From assembly GCA_017521325.1 (NCBI GenBank), contig JAFXCV010000045.1, positions 26,014 through 90,013 on the forward strand: a stretch of DNA of 64,000 bases, written 5' to 3'. Below the pieces are notes generated by a model. That model was given only the letters and a program-made list of their open reading frames with translations. It ran no database searches and had not been told where the DNA came from. The position numbers and the translations under genes were made by a program. Of this stretch, positions 52,543 to 62,323 are shown one piece after another. This DNA is from Oscillospiraceae bacterium (GTDB taxonomy: Bacteria; Bacillota; Clostridia; Oscillospirales; Ruminococcaceae). Within the stretch, counting starts at the first letter, position 1. Each line of letters starts with the position of its first letter.

Positions 52543-53538
52543 ATGAAAATTATCGTGGATGCATTCGGCGGTGATAATGCACCGCTTGAAGTACTCAAGG
52601 GCTGCCGTCAGGCACAGGATGAGCTTCAGGTTCAGATCGTTCTGAGCGGCGACGAAACAAAGCTTCGTGAAATTGCAGAACAGGAAAAAATCGACATTTC
52701 CGATTTTGAAATCCTCCATGCCCCCGATATTTTTGATATCCACGCACAGCCCACGACCATTCTCAAGGAAGGCAGAAATACCTCCCTCGCCGTTGGTCTG
52801 CAGGCGCTGCACGACGGCAAGGGTGATGCCTTTGTCAGTGCAGGAAGCACGGGCGGACTTGTTGCAGGCGCAACGTTCATCGCTAAGCGCATAAAAGGCA
52901 TCAAGCGTCCGGCGCTTGCTCCCATTCTGCCGACAGCTAAGGGGCATATGATGCTCATGGATGCGGGTGCAAACGTGGATTGCCGTCCGGAAATGCTCGT
53001 GCAGTTTGCCATTATGGGCAGTGCCTATATGGAGCGTGTCAAGGGCGTGAAGAATCCCCGTGTGGGACTTCTGAACGTCGGTGCAGAGGAAACCAAGGGC
53101 AGAGAACTCGAACAGCAGACCTACAAGCTGCTTGAACAGGCACCGGTTAATTTCGTGGGCAATGCAGAAGCCAGAGAATTGCCGTCGGGCGATTTCGATG
53201 TTGTTGTCAGTGACGGATTTTCCGGAAATATCGCCCTGAAACTCTACGAGGGCATGGGCAGCTTCTTTAAAGGCAAGCTCAAAAACTGGTTTGGCGGCAT
53301 CGGCGGAAAGCTTGCTGCTGTCATGATTATGGATAAAATCAAGGCTTTCCAGAAGAGCATGGATTACAAGGAGGAGGGCGGTGCAGTCCTGATGGGAATT
53401 TCAGCCCCCGTCATCAAGGCGCACGGCAGTTCCGATGCCAGAGCCTTTTTCAATGCAGTCCGTCAGGCAAAACGATGCGTGGACGGCAATATCGTACCAA
53501 CCATTGCACAGACCGTGCAGGAAATGAAGGGAGAGTAA
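52543..53538 (+). CDS. plsX: Phosphate acyltransferase PlsX
   Basis: Makes acyl-phosphate from acyl-ACP for phospholipid synthesis. The 331 residues start KIIVDAFGGDNAPLE, then SAGSTGGLVAGATF, LMDAGANVDCRPEMLVQFA, VVVSDGFSGNIALK. ATG 52543 is 8 bases after GGAG; GTG 52534 overlaps it. Unlike the usual plsX-acpP-rnc order, no acpP lies between this gene and rnc. Confidence 0.96.
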   Translation: MKIIVDAFGGDNAPLEVLKGCRQAQDELQVQIVLSGDETKLREIAEQEKIDISDFEILHAPDIFDIHAQPTTILKEGRNTSLAVGLQALHDGKGDAFVSAGSTGGLVAGATFIAKRIKGIKRPALAPILPTAKGHMMLMDAGANVDCRPEMLVQFAIMGSAYMERVKGVKNPRVGLLNVGAEETKGRELEQQTYKLLEQAPVNFVGNAEARELPSGDFDVVVSDGFSGNIALKLYEGMGSFFKGKLKNWFGGIGGKLAAVMIMDKIKAFQKSMDYKEEGGAVLMGISAPVIKAHGSSDARAFFNAVRQAKRCVDGNIVPTIAQTVQEMKGE

Positions 53539-53540
53539 CC

Positions 53541-54233
53541 ATGGAACCGGTATTTACCGAGTTTGAAAAAATACTTGGGATTACGTTTCAGAATAAAGAT
53601 CTTCTCTATGAAGCACTTTCCCACTCGTCCTATGCGAATGAGAAGAAGAAAGTACGGCGCAGCAACGAGCGTCTGGAATTTCTTGGTGACAGCGTGCTGT
53701 CGATCGTGGTATCCCAGTATCTGTTTGAGAACTATCCCGACCTCCCCGAAGGCGAACTGACGAAGATCCGTGCTGCACTTGTCTGCGAGAAATCCCTCCA
53801 CCGCTTTGCACAGCAGATCTCTCTCGGAGATCATCTGCTCCTCGGCAAGGGCGAGGCAAATACAGGCGGCAGACAGCGTCCCTCCATTCTTGCAGATGCG
53901 TTTGAAGCCGTGATTGCAGCCATTTACCTTGATGCAGGACTGGAAGCGGCAAGAGCGCACATCCTGCGTTTTATCCCGAAGAATCTTCCCGAAAACCGCA
54001 GCGTGCTGTTCGGCGACTATAAGACTGCACTGCAGGAAGTGATCCAGAGAAATCCCGAGGAAAAGGTGGAATACATCCTCATCAACGAATCGGGTCCCGA
54101 CCACAGCAAGACCTTTGCCGTGGAGGTGTGTCTGAATTCCAATGTCATCGGCAGAGGAACAGGCAAGAGCAAAAAAGAAGCCGAGCAGATGGCGGCGAAG
54201 GAAGCGCTGGAACTGATGGGCTATGAAACATAA
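53541..54233 (+). CDS. rnc: Ribonuclease III
   Basis: Double-strand RNase for rRNA and mRNA processing. The 230 residues contain the RNase III signature RLEFLGDSVLSIVVSQYL (about 43), the second acidic site in LADAFEAVIAAIYLDAG (about 120) and a C-terminal dsRNA-binding domain (about 158-227; GRGTGKSKKEAEQMAAKEALE). Two bases after plsX; overlaps the next gene by 11 bases. Confidence 0.97.
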   Translation: MEPVFTEFEKILGITFQNKDLLYEALSHSSYANEKKKVRRSNERLEFLGDSVLSIVVSQYLFENYPDLPEGELTKIRAALVCEKSLHRFAQQISLGDHLLLGKGEANTGGRQRPSILADAFEAVIAAIYLDAGLEAARAHILRFIPKNLPENRSVLFGDYKTALQEVIQRNPEEKVEYILINESGPDHSKTFAVEVCLNSNVIGRGTGKSKKEAEQMAAKEALELMGYET

Positions 54234-55215
54234 GAATATCGCCATTTTCATCCCCCATGCAGGCTGTCCCCATGCATGTTCCTTCTGCAATCAGAAAACG
54301 ATTACCGCACAGGAGCATCTTCCCCGTGCAAAAGACGTGCAGCGCATCTGCAAGCAGGCGCTCACAGAAATTCCCGACCGCCGCAATACGGAAATTGCCT
54401 TTTTCGGCGGCAGTTTTACCGCAATTCCACGGGAATATATGCTGGAGCTTCTGGAATCCGCACAGCCCTATCTTCGACAGGACGTCTTTTCCGGAATCCG
54501 CATTTCCACACGTCCCGACTGCATCGACAGGGAAGTGCTGACGCTTTTAAAGCAGTATGGTGTTACCGCAATTGAGCTTGGCGCACAGTCGATGTGCGAC
54601 CATGTCCTTGCTGCAAATGACCGTGGACATACCGCACAGGATGTGATAGATGCCTGCACCCTGATCCGTGAATACGGCTTTGAACAGGGACTTCAGATGA
54701 TGGTCGGCCTTTATGAAAGTACGATGCAGGATGAGCGTTTTACCGTGGATTCCATCGTTTCGATTTCACCCGATATTGTCAGAATCTACCCTGTGGTCGT
54801 GCTGAAAGGCACAAGGCTTGCAAAGCTCTATGGGGAGGGCAGCTATCGGTTGTTCCCGTTTGCACAGACAGTGGAGCTTTGTGCGGATGCGATGTGGAAA
54901 TTCCACAAAAGCGGCATCTCCGTCATCAAATGCGGACTGCACGCATCGGAGTTTGTCGAGCAGGATATGCTTGCAGGCTTCTATCATCCGGCATTCCGTG
55001 AGCTGTGCGAGGGAAGAATCTATCGGAATCTGCTGCAAAGCTGCATCAAAAGAACGGAAAATCGGCGGATCACTATTGTCGTGCATCCCTCCGAAATCAG
55101 CAAGGCAGCAGGACATAAAAGGGAAAATCTCCGATTTTTTGAAGAGAATGGGGTCACGCTGAAGCTTCTGGGTGACCGAAATTTAGAAAAATACCAATGT
55201 GAAATCAGGGAGTAA
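54223..55215 (+). CDS. Radical SAM protein, Elp3-like without acetyltransferase domain
   Basis: A 330-residue radical SAM enzyme. The cluster motif is CPHACSFCNQ (C-x3-C-x2-C, about 15), followed by FFGGSFTAIP, RISTRPDCID, GVTAIELGAQSMCDHVL, all as in the Elp3 SAM domain. The GNAT half is missing. The family recurs between rnc and smc in Clostridia. A tRNA-modification role is suggested by Elp3 but not shown. Confidence 0.85.
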   Translation: MKHKNIAIFIPHAGCPHACSFCNQKTITAQEHLPRAKDVQRICKQALTEIPDRRNTEIAFFGGSFTAIPREYMLELLESAQPYLRQDVFSGIRISTRPDCIDREVLTLLKQYGVTAIELGAQSMCDHVLAANDRGHTAQDVIDACTLIREYGFEQGLQMMVGLYESTMQDERFTVDSIVSISPDIVRIYPVVVLKGTRLAKLYGEGSYRLFPFAQTVELCADAMWKFHKSGISVIKCGLHASEFVEQDMLAGFYHPAFRELCEGRIYRNLLQSCIKRTENRRITIVVHPSEISKAAGHKRENLRFFEENGVTLKLLGDRNLEKYQCEIRE

Positions 55216-55218
55216 CGA

Positions 55219-58200
55219 ATGTACTTAAAATCATTGGAATTGCAAGGATTCAAATCCTTTCCGGATAAAATCAAACTGAGCTTTGATCAGGGCCTGACAG
55301 CTGTAGTCGGACCGAACGGCAGCGGAAAAAGTAATATCGGCGACTCCGTGCGCTGGGTGCTGGGCGAGCAGTCCACCAAGACCCTGCGTGGAAATAAGAT
55401 GGAGGACGTTATTTTTTCCGGTACTGTTGAAAAACGTCCGATGGGCTTTGCCTCGGTTACGCTTGTCATTGACAATAGTGAGGGAAGACTTGAGGGCTAC
55501 GGCGATGAAGTGAGCATCACCCGAAAGCTCTACCGCAGCGGTGACAGCGAATACCGCATCAACGGCAAATCCGTGCGCCTGAAGGACATCAACGAGCTGT
55601 TCATGGATACGGGACTCGGACGTGACGGCTATTCCATCATCGGACAGGGAAGAATTGCCGAAATTGTAGGTGCCAAGAGTAATGACCGCCGTGAGATCTT
55701 TGAAGAAGCGGCAGGTATTTCCAAATTCCGCTACCGCAAGCAGGAGGCGGAACGCAAGCTTGATGCTGCGGAAGAAAACATGCAGCGTCTGAACGATATC
55801 GTATCCGAGCTTGAAAGCCGTGTGGAACCCCTGCGGCTGCAGGCGCAGAAGGCAGAAAAATTCCTCGTGCTTGCACAGGAGGAAAAATCACTGGAAATTT
55901 CCGTCTGGGTGCATCAGCTTTCCGATTTGCAGGAAAAGCTGAAGGTTCTTTCCGAGAAGCTCCTTGTCAACCGCACCGAATATGAAAATGCGGAGCGTGA
56001 TATTGCCGACGAGGAAGAGAAAATCCAGAACTGCTACCGTATCATGCAGCAGTGTTCGGTGGAAGCAGAGGAAGCGCACAGACGAGTTTCCGAGCTTCGT
56101 GACCTTGCATCACAGATGAAAGCGGAGATTGCCGTTCTGAAAAACGACATCGTCCACTGTGAGGAGGCGCAGCGTATTGCGGATGACCGACATGCGCAGG
56201 AGCAAAATGACCGTAATTTCCGTATTGCCGAACTTCAAGAAGCACAGCAGGCGGCTGAAAAAATGCAGGCGGAATGCCTTGCGGCACACAAGGCGCTCGA
56301 AGAAACAAGAGCCGCATTTGAGCAGCTTGAAAACGCCTACCGTGAGGAGGATGAACGTTCTCGTAAAGCGGACGATGCGCTGCATCAGCTCTATCTGCGC
56401 CGCAGTGAGCTGCAGTTCGGAATCCGCACCGCACAGGATAATGCAGAAAAGCTGATCGTCGATATTGCATCCCTCCAGACGGAAATGCAGGGCGACGAAA
56501 AGAAGCTTTCCGAAGCGGAAAAGGCGTATGCAGCGGCACTTGAAAATGTTAAGCAAAAGCAGCGTGAGGTTTCCGAAAAGGAAGCGGAAATCGCCGCAAG
56601 CAGGCAGAATTATCAGAGCCTGCAGCAGCAGAAAAAGGATGCGGAAGAACAGTTCCGTCAGCTTGGTTTTTTGCTGCGTGATAAAAAACAAAGACATCGG
56701 TTCCTGACCGATCTTGAAAATAATATGGAGGGCTTTTCCGGCAGCGTCAAGAGCATCATGCGCAGTGTCCGTCAGGGAACACTGCAGGGCGTGTTCGGCA
56801 CTGTTGCACAGCTCATTCAGGTGGACAGCCGCTATGGCATCGCCATCGAAACCGCCCTCGGCGCATCCGTCCAGCATCTGATCGTTGCGGACGAAAATGC
56901 CGCAAAGAACGGCATCCGCTATCTGCGTGACAACCGTGCAGGACGTGCAACCTTCCTGCCGCTGACCTCCGTTCATGGCAAACGCCTGACGGAACAGGGG
57001 CTGCAGAGCCGCAGAGGCTTTGTAGCAGTTGCAAACGACCTTGTGGAATGCGATGACAGCTACCGCAGTATCGCCGAATACCTGCTCGGCAGAATCGTGA
57101 TTGCCGAGGATATCGACTCGGCAACAGAAATTGCAAAGCAGTACAGCTACCGATTCCGCATCGTTACGATGGACGGACAGGTCATTAATGCAGGCGGTTC
57201 CTTCACAGGTGGCTCCGTTCAGAAAACCGGCGGTATGCTTACCCGTAAAACAGAGCTGCAGGAATTGCAGCAGACCATTGCACAGATCGCACAGCAGTGC
57301 CAGCAGGCAGAAGAAACCGCACGCCGCTGTGCAGCAGAGGCTGCCGAAGCGGAGCGGCATCTCCAGAATGAGAATGATGTTTTTGCAGCACTGCAGCAGG
57401 ATTATATGCAGCTGCAAAGCGAAGCCCAGCGGCAGGCTTTCCCCGTTGCACAGTACCGCCGTCAGACGCAGGATCAGGCAGTTCGTCTCGAACAGCTGAA
57501 GCTCCAGTCAGCAGAAGCGGAAACGGCAGTCACAAATGCACAGAAGGAATACGATGCACTGCTTGCGGAAATTTCCGCAGCAGAAACGGGACTTTCCGGT
57601 GCGATGGATCGCCGCAGTGCACTGCAGGATGAGCGTGAACGCTTGTCCGAACAGCTTGGGGAACTCAAGATTCGTGAGGTGCAGGCAGAAAAGGACAGTG
57701 AGGCTGCCGACAGGGCGCTTTCGCTTGCAAAGGAAGCTGTGGAATCAGCGGACGCAAGGGAAGCACAGTTCCATGCGGAAATGGAAGGCTACCGTAATTC
57801 CATAGAAGAAAAAACAGCGCAGGTTTCTGAAAAGGAAACAGAGCTTTCCGAAACCGAACGCCTGATTACCGAAACCGAACAGAAGGCAAGAACAGCAACG
57901 CAGTCGCATGATGCGCAGAATATGCGTATCCGCCAGATGCAGAAGGGACTCAATGAGTTCCATGCGGCAAAGGAGAAATTCTCCGCCGAGGTGACCCGCC
58001 TGACAGAGCGTGAAACCAATTTGCAGGGCGAGAGCGATACCATCGTTGCAAAGCTTCTGGAAATCTATGAGCTGACACGCTCCGAAGCGCAGGAGATCGC
58101 ACAGCCCGTGGAGGATCCGCAGGCTGCAAAGCGCAGACTGAGCGAACTCAAGCAGAAGATCCGTGCGCTTGGCAGCGTCAATGTGGATGCAATTGAGGAA

Positions 58201-58785
58201 TACCGTGAGGTGTCCGAGCGTTATAAATTCCTGTCCGCACAGATGGCGGATGTGCGCAGCTCCAAAAATGAGCTGGAAAAGCTCATTGCCGATCTGACAG
58301 AGGAAATGTGCCGCATCTTCAGCGAAAGCTTTGCGGTGATCAACCAGAATTTCAAGGAAATTTTCCGTGACCTGTTCGGCGGCGGCAAAGCGGAGCTGAC
58401 GCTGACGGATCCCGAAAATATCCTGACATCGGGTATTGAAATCAACGTTGCGCCCCCCGGAAAGGTTATCAAGAATCTGATCTCCCTGTCCGGCGGCGAG
58501 CAGTCGTTTGTGGCAATTGCGATTTATTTTGCGATTCTGCGCCTGCGTCCTGCACCGTTTTGTATCCTTGATGAGATCGACGCTGCGCTTGATGAGGCAA
58601 ATGTCCGCAAGTACGCACGCTATCTCAAGCAGTTTACGGACAATACCCAGTTTGTGCTTGTTACCCACCGCCGCAGTGCGATGGAGGAGGCAAATGTCCT
58701 TTACGGCGTGACCATGCAGGAGGACGGAATTTCTCGTCTGCTCAAGCTTGAACAGCCCGAGGATATTCCGCTTGACGATAACTAA
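55219..58785 (+). CDS. smc: Chromosome segregation protein SMC
   Basis: Condensin ATPase forming the chromosome-folding ring with ScpAB. The 1188 residues contain Walker A GPNGSGKSNI (about 32), two long coiled coils (about 170-500 and 680-1020), a hinge (about 515-660; GVFGTVAQLIQVDSRYGIAIETALG), signature LSGGEQ (about 1094) and Walker B FCILDEIDAALDEAN. Length is the family norm. In-phase with ftsY, 14 bp downstream. Confidence 0.97.
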   Translation: MYLKSLELQGFKSFPDKIKLSFDQGLTAVVGPNGSGKSNIGDSVRWVLGEQSTKTLRGNKMEDVIFSGTVEKRPMGFASVTLVIDNSEGRLEGYGDEVSITRKLYRSGDSEYRINGKSVRLKDINELFMDTGLGRDGYSIIGQGRIAEIVGAKSNDRREIFEEAAGISKFRYRKQEAERKLDAAEENMQRLNDIVSELESRVEPLRLQAQKAEKFLVLAQEEKSLEISVWVHQLSDLQEKLKVLSEKLLVNRTEYENAERDIADEEEKIQNCYRIMQQCSVEAEEAHRRVSELRDLASQMKAEIAVLKNDIVHCEEAQRIADDRHAQEQNDRNFRIAELQEAQQAAEKMQAECLAAHKALEETRAAFEQLENAYREEDERSRKADDALHQLYLRRSELQFGIRTAQDNAEKLIVDIASLQTEMQGDEKKLSEAEKAYAAALENVKQKQREVSEKEAEIAASRQNYQSLQQQKKDAEEQFRQLGFLLRDKKQRHRFLTDLENNMEGFSGSVKSIMRSVRQGTLQGVFGTVAQLIQVDSRYGIAIETALGASVQHLIVADENAAKNGIRYLRDNRAGRATFLPLTSVHGKRLTEQGLQSRRGFVAVANDLVECDDSYRSIAEYLLGRIVIAEDIDSATEIAKQYSYRFRIVTMDGQVINAGGSFTGGSVQKTGGMLTRKTELQELQQTIAQIAQQCQQAEETARRCAAEAAEAERHLQNENDVFAALQQDYMQLQSEAQRQAFPVAQYRRQTQDQAVRLEQLKLQSAEAETAVTNAQKEYDALLAEISAAETGLSGAMDRRSALQDERERLSEQLGELKIREVQAEKDSEAADRALSLAKEAVESADAREAQFHAEMEGYRNSIEEKTAQVSEKETELSETERLITETEQKARTATQSHDAQNMRIRQMQKGLNEFHAAKEKFSAEVTRLTERETNLQGESDTIVAKLLEIYELTRSEAQEIAQPVEDPQAAKRRLSELKQKIRALGSVNVDAIEEYREVSERYKFLSAQMADVRSSKNELEKLIADLTEEMCRIFSESFAVINQNFKEIFRDLFGGGKAELTLTDPENILTSGIEINVAPPGKVIKNLISLSGGEQSFVAIAIYFAILRLRPAPFCILDEIDAALDEANVRKYARYLKQFTDNTQFVLVTHRRSAMEEANVLYGVTMQEDGISRLLKLEQPEDIPLDDN

Positions 58786-58799
58786 TAAAAGGAGAAATT

Positions 58800-59768
58800 A
58801 TGGGACTTTTTTCAAAGATTAAAGCCGGTCTTCAAAAGACCCGTGACGCCGTTGTGCAGAAGATGCAGCGTGTGGTCAATTCCTTTACAAAAATAGACGA
58901 GGAGCTGTTTGAGCAGCTCGAAGAAACGATGATTATGAGCGATATGGGTGTGGAAACCTCCGTAGAGATCTGCGCAAGGCTCCGTAAGCTCGTCAAGGAG
59001 CGTGGCGTGACCGATCCTGCCATGATCATGGAGCTGATCGAAGAGATTATCGGTGATATGATGGGCGATGACGTGGAACTTGACCTTTCCACCACACCTT
59101 CTGTTATCATGGTCATTGGTGTCAACGGTGCCGGAAAGACGACCACCATTGGCAAGCTCTGCCACCAGTTCAAGCAGGAGGGCAAGCGTGTGATCGTGGC
59201 TGCGGCGGATACGTTCCGTGCAGCTGCCATCGATCAGCTGGAGGTCTGGACAAAGCGTGCAGGTGTGGATATCGTCAAGCATGCGGAAGGCTCCGACCCT
59301 GCATCCGTTGTGTTTGATGCCGTTACTGCTGCCAGAGCAAGAGGCTGTGATGTGGTCATCGTGGATACCGCAGGCAGACTCCATAACAAGAAGAATCTTA
59401 TGGATGAGCTTGCAAAAATCAACCGCATCCTCGAATCCCGTGCAGAGGGCTGCGCTAAGGAAGTGCTGCTCGTGCTGGATGCAACCACAGGACAGAATGC
59501 CGTCAATCAGGCAAAGCTTTTCAGTGAGGTTGCCAATATCACGGGTATCGTCCTGACAAAGCTTGATGGTACCGCAAAGGGCGGTATCGTTGTTTCCATC
59601 AAGAATGAACTTGGAATTCCTGTCAAGCTTGTGGGCGTGGGCGAGAAGATCGACGACCTGCAGACCTTTGACAATGCAAGCTTTGTCAAGGCACTCTTTG
59701 ACCATTCCGCAGATGTCACCCTCGATGAGAAGACAAAAACAAACGAGGAGGTCGAAGAGGATGCGTAA
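58800..59768 (+). CDS. ftsY: Signal recognition particle receptor FtsY
   Basis: SRP receptor GTPase. The 322 residues have a short N-terminal region ([21 protein letters not shown], membrane-interacting helix), the four-helix N domain and a G domain: [49 protein letters not shown]. The long acidic A domain of E. coli FtsY is absent, as in many Gram-positives. Confidence 0.97.
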   Translation: MGLFSKIKAGLQKTRDAVVQKMQRVVNSFTKIDEELFEQLEETMIMSDMGVETSVEICARLRKLVKERGVTDPAMIMELIEEIIGDMMGDDVELDLSTTPSVIMVIGVNGAGKTTTIGKLCHQFKQEGKRVIVAAADTFRAAAIDQLEVWTKRAGVDIVKHAEGSDPASVVFDAVTAARARGCDVVIVDTAGRLHNKKNLMDELAKINRILESRAEGCAKEVLLVLDATTGQNAVNQAKLFSEVANITGIVLTKLDGTAKGGIVVSIKNELGIPVKLVGVGEKIDDLQTFDNASFVKALFDHSADVTLDEKTKTNEEVEEDA

Positions 59769-60342
59769 GATCGTGCTTGCGACCAATAATAAAAATAAAC
59801 TGCGTGAGGTGCGTGAAATTCTCACACCGCTGGGCATTACTGTGCTTTCCCAGCAGGAGGCAGGCACAAGCGTCAATCCCGAGGAAAACGGCACCACGTT
59901 TGCGGCAAATGCCGAAATCAAGGCAAGAGCCGTATATGAAGCCACCGGACTTCCCGTGATTGCCGACGACAGCGGTCTGTGCGTGGATGCCCTCGACGGT
60001 GCACCGGGTGTGTATTCTGCAAGATTTGCCCCCGAAGGGGAGGTCTGCGACAAGCTGCTTTCTGTGATGGCGGAAGTTCCGCAGGAACAAAGAAGCGCAA
60101 AATTCGTATCTGCCATTGCACTTATTGATGAATACGGAAGTCTTACCGTGTGCGAGGGTGAATGTCACGGAATGATCGGTTATGAAAAGCGTGGAACAAA
60201 CGGCTTTGGCTATGATCCCGTGTTTATGTACGGTGATCGCTCCTTTGCCGAGCTTTCGGCTGACGAGAAAAATGCAGTCAGCCATCGTGCCAATGCACTG
60301 AAGAAATTATATGACGTACTCAAGGAAAGGTATGGTGAATAA
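59761..60342 (+). CDS. rdgB: XTP/dITP diphosphatase
   Basis: Removes non-canonical purine nucleoside triphosphates. The 193 residues begin [19 protein letters not shown] and contain [21 protein letters not shown] and the C-terminal [11 protein letters not shown] and [10 protein letters not shown] motifs. Overlaps ftsY by 8 bases. Confidence 0.96.
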   Translation: MRKIVLATNNKNKLREVREILTPLGITVLSQQEAGTSVNPEENGTTFAANAEIKARAVYEATGLPVIADDSGLCVDALDGAPGVYSARFAPEGEVCDKLLSVMAEVPQEQRSAKFVSAIALIDEYGSLTVCEGECHGMIGYEKRGTNGFGYDPVFMYGDRSFAELSADEKNAVSHRANALKKLYDVLKERYGE

Positions 60343-60343
60343 T

Positions 60344-60643
60344 ATGCTGACAAGTAAGCAGAGAGCTGCACTGCGAGGAATCGCAGCCACCTATGAAACG
60401 ATTTTCCAGATCGGCAAGGGCGGCATCAACGACAATCTCATCCAGCAGGTACTCGATGCCCTGCGCAAGCGTGAGCTGATCAAGCTGCGTGTACTGGACA
60501 ATTCCATGTATACCGCAAGAGAAGCTGCCGAGGAGATCGCAGCAAAGACAAAGTCAGAAGTGGTACAGGTCATCGGCAGCAAGTTTGTCCTGTGGAAGAG
60601 AAATCCGCAGGATCCGATCATTGAACTTCCCAAGAGCAAGTGA
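60344..60643 (+). CDS. yhbY: YhbY-family RNA-binding protein
   Basis: A 99-residue CRM-domain protein associated with pre-50S subunits. It shows LTSKQRAALRGIAATYETIFQIGKGGI, with the GKGG loop, LIKLRVLDNS and VQVIGSKFVLWKR. ATG 60344 is two bases after rdgB with AAGGAAAGG upstream; the stop overlaps nadD. Confidence 0.93.
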   Translation: MLTSKQRAALRGIAATYETIFQIGKGGINDNLIQQVLDALRKRELIKLRVLDNSMYTAREAAEEIAAKTKSEVVQVIGSKFVLWKRNPQDPIIELPKSK

Positions 60644-61260
60644 TGCGGATCGGCATTTTCGGCGGCAGCTTCAATCCGCCGCATAACGGACACCTGCATC
60701 TTGCAGAATCTGTGCATGCCGCATTGCAGCTTGATGAGGTCTGGCTCATTCCCGCAAAGCAGCCGCCGCATAAATCCGCCTCTGCCTATGCTCCGGCAGA
60801 GGATCGTCTGGAAATGTGCCGCCTTGCAGCAGAGAACTATCCGTGGATGCGTGCGGAGGATTATGAGCTGCGGCAGGACGCTGTCAGCTACACCTACTAT
60901 ACAGTCACGCATTTTGCAGAAGAATACCCCGATGCAAAATTCTACCTCCTTATTGGCGGCGACATGCTGCGAACGTTTACGCAGTGGTACCGCTGGAAGG
61001 ATATTTTACAGTATACTGCGCTTGCAGCCATTGCAAGAGAGGAACAGGAGTATGCAGAGCTTGCGGAATGTGCGGAAAATCTGCGTCAATATGGTGAGAT
61101 TCACCTGCTGAATGTGGAAACTTTTCCGATATCTTCCACAAAAATCAGGGAGAATGTCCAAAAAAGACGGAATAATTCTTGCTATTTGCCGGAAAAAATA
61201 GTACAATATATGAAACAGCGAAATTTATATGCGGGAAGTGATGATGCTTGTATCAGGTAA
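60643..61260 (+). CDS. nadD: Nicotinate-nucleotide adenylyltransferase
   Basis: Makes deamido-NAD from nicotinate mononucleotide. The 205 residues have GGSFNPPHNGHLHLAE (HxGH motif), the substrate segment LIPAKQPPHK, and ISSTKIRENV (SxTxxR). Overlaps yhbY (TGATG) and yqeK by 13 bases; nadD-yqeK-rsfS is conserved in Firmicutes. Confidence 0.96.
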   Translation: MRIGIFGGSFNPPHNGHLHLAESVHAALQLDEVWLIPAKQPPHKSASAYAPAEDRLEMCRLAAENYPWMRAEDYELRQDAVSYTYYTVTHFAEEYPDAKFYLLIGGDMLRTFTQWYRWKDILQYTALAAIAREEQEYAELAECAENLRQYGEIHLLNVETFPISSTKIRENVQKRRNNSCYLPEKIVQYMKQRNLYAGSDDACIR

Positions 61261-61823
61261 AAGATAGGATCGCCTTTCTCGAACAGCAGCTTTCGCCCAA
61301 ACGCTTCAGGCATTCCTGCAACGTTGCAAGAGCCGCAAGACAGCTTGCGCAGAAGTACGGAGCAGATGTCGAAAAGGCATATTTTGCAGGTCTGATGCAT
61401 GATGTCTGCAAGGAAATGCTTTTTGATGATCAGAAAGCACTGATGCTCGCAGGCGATTTTGCCCCCGATGAAGCGGAGCTGCAATCCAAAAAGGTGTGGC
61501 ATGGCATCGCAGGTGCCTACTACCTGCAGTCCGAATTCGGCGTGACAGATAAGGATATTCTCAATGCCGTGCGGTTCCATACGGTCGGCAGAGCGAATAT
61601 GTCGCTTCTTGAGGAGATCATCTACATTGCCGATATGATTTCCGACGACAGGGATTACAAGGGCGTCGGAAAAATGCGCAAGCTTGCCTTTGAAAACCTG
61701 CAGGATGCAATGTTTGAGGCAATCCGTGATTCCGCAGTTGCAATTCTGAAAAAAGGCGTCATGCTGCCGCAGTATACCATTGCCGCATATAATTATTATC
61801 TGATGCGGCAAAATCAGGATTAA
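61248..61823 (+). CDS. yqeK: HD-domain diadenosine tetraphosphatase YqeK
   Basis: Symmetrical Ap4A hydrolase in its characterised relatives. The 191 residues show the HD-type metal site: RHSCNVARAARQLA, YFAGLMHDVCKEM, FHTVG and YIADMISDDRDYKG. Start TTG 61248, after GGGAAGTG; no ATG is available in frame nearby. Confidence 0.92.
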   Translation: MYQVKDRIAFLEQQLSPKRFRHSCNVARAARQLAQKYGADVEKAYFAGLMHDVCKEMLFDDQKALMLAGDFAPDEAELQSKKVWHGIAGAYYLQSEFGVTDKDILNAVRFHTVGRANMSLLEEIIYIADMISDDRDYKGVGKMRKLAFENLQDAMFEAIRDSAVAILKKGVMLPQYTIAAYNYYLMRQNQD

Positions 61824-61890
61824 ATCTTGTGAAATGAATTCTTCACATTCTGAATGAAAATTCCATGTGATAAATCAAGGAGTGAAATGT

Positions 61891-62256
61891 ATGACTACAG
61901 AAGAAAAGATCAGAGAAATGGTAAGAGCGCTTGATGCCAAGCGTGCTGAGGATATCCGTGTGCTGAAGATCACCGAAAAGTCCTCTCTGGGCGATTATTT
62001 TGTCATTGCCAGCGGTAACAGCAGTACCCACACAAGAACACTTGCCGATGAAGTGGATTTCCGCCTTGGACAGCAGGGCGTAGAGCCTGCCCACAAGGAG
62101 GGAATGAACGGCTCAAACTGGTACATTCTGGACTATTCCGACGTGATCGTCCATGTGTTCTATCAGGAAATGCGCAGCTTCTACAGGCTCGAGCAGCTCT
62201 GGGGCGATGCGGAGGATGTGGATATCACACAGTATCTCGAACAGACAGAACAATAA
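61891..62256 (+). CDS. rsfS: Ribosomal silencing factor RsfS
   Basis: Binds L14 and blocks subunit joining in starvation. The 121 residues contain DIRVLKITEKSSLGDYFVIASGNSSTHTRTLADEV and YSDVIVHVFYQEMRSFYRLEQLW, the defining block. ATG 61891 after AAGGAGTG. Confidence 0.96.
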   Translation: MTTEEKIREMVRALDAKRAEDIRVLKITEKSSLGDYFVIASGNSSTHTRTLADEVDFRLGQQGVEPAHKEGMNGSNWYILDYSDVIVHVFYQEMRSFYRLEQLWGDAEDVDITQYLEQTEQ

Positions 62257-62323
62257 GGAACGTACAGCGGCGATGCTCCGCTGAAAAGATATACTTCGAT
62301 TATACAGGAAAGAAGGAAATAGA

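Noticed and set aside
62257..62323. T-box leader before leuS
   Set aside because: The gap is only 67 bases and has no T-box sequence or terminator; rsfS-leuS seems to be read through.
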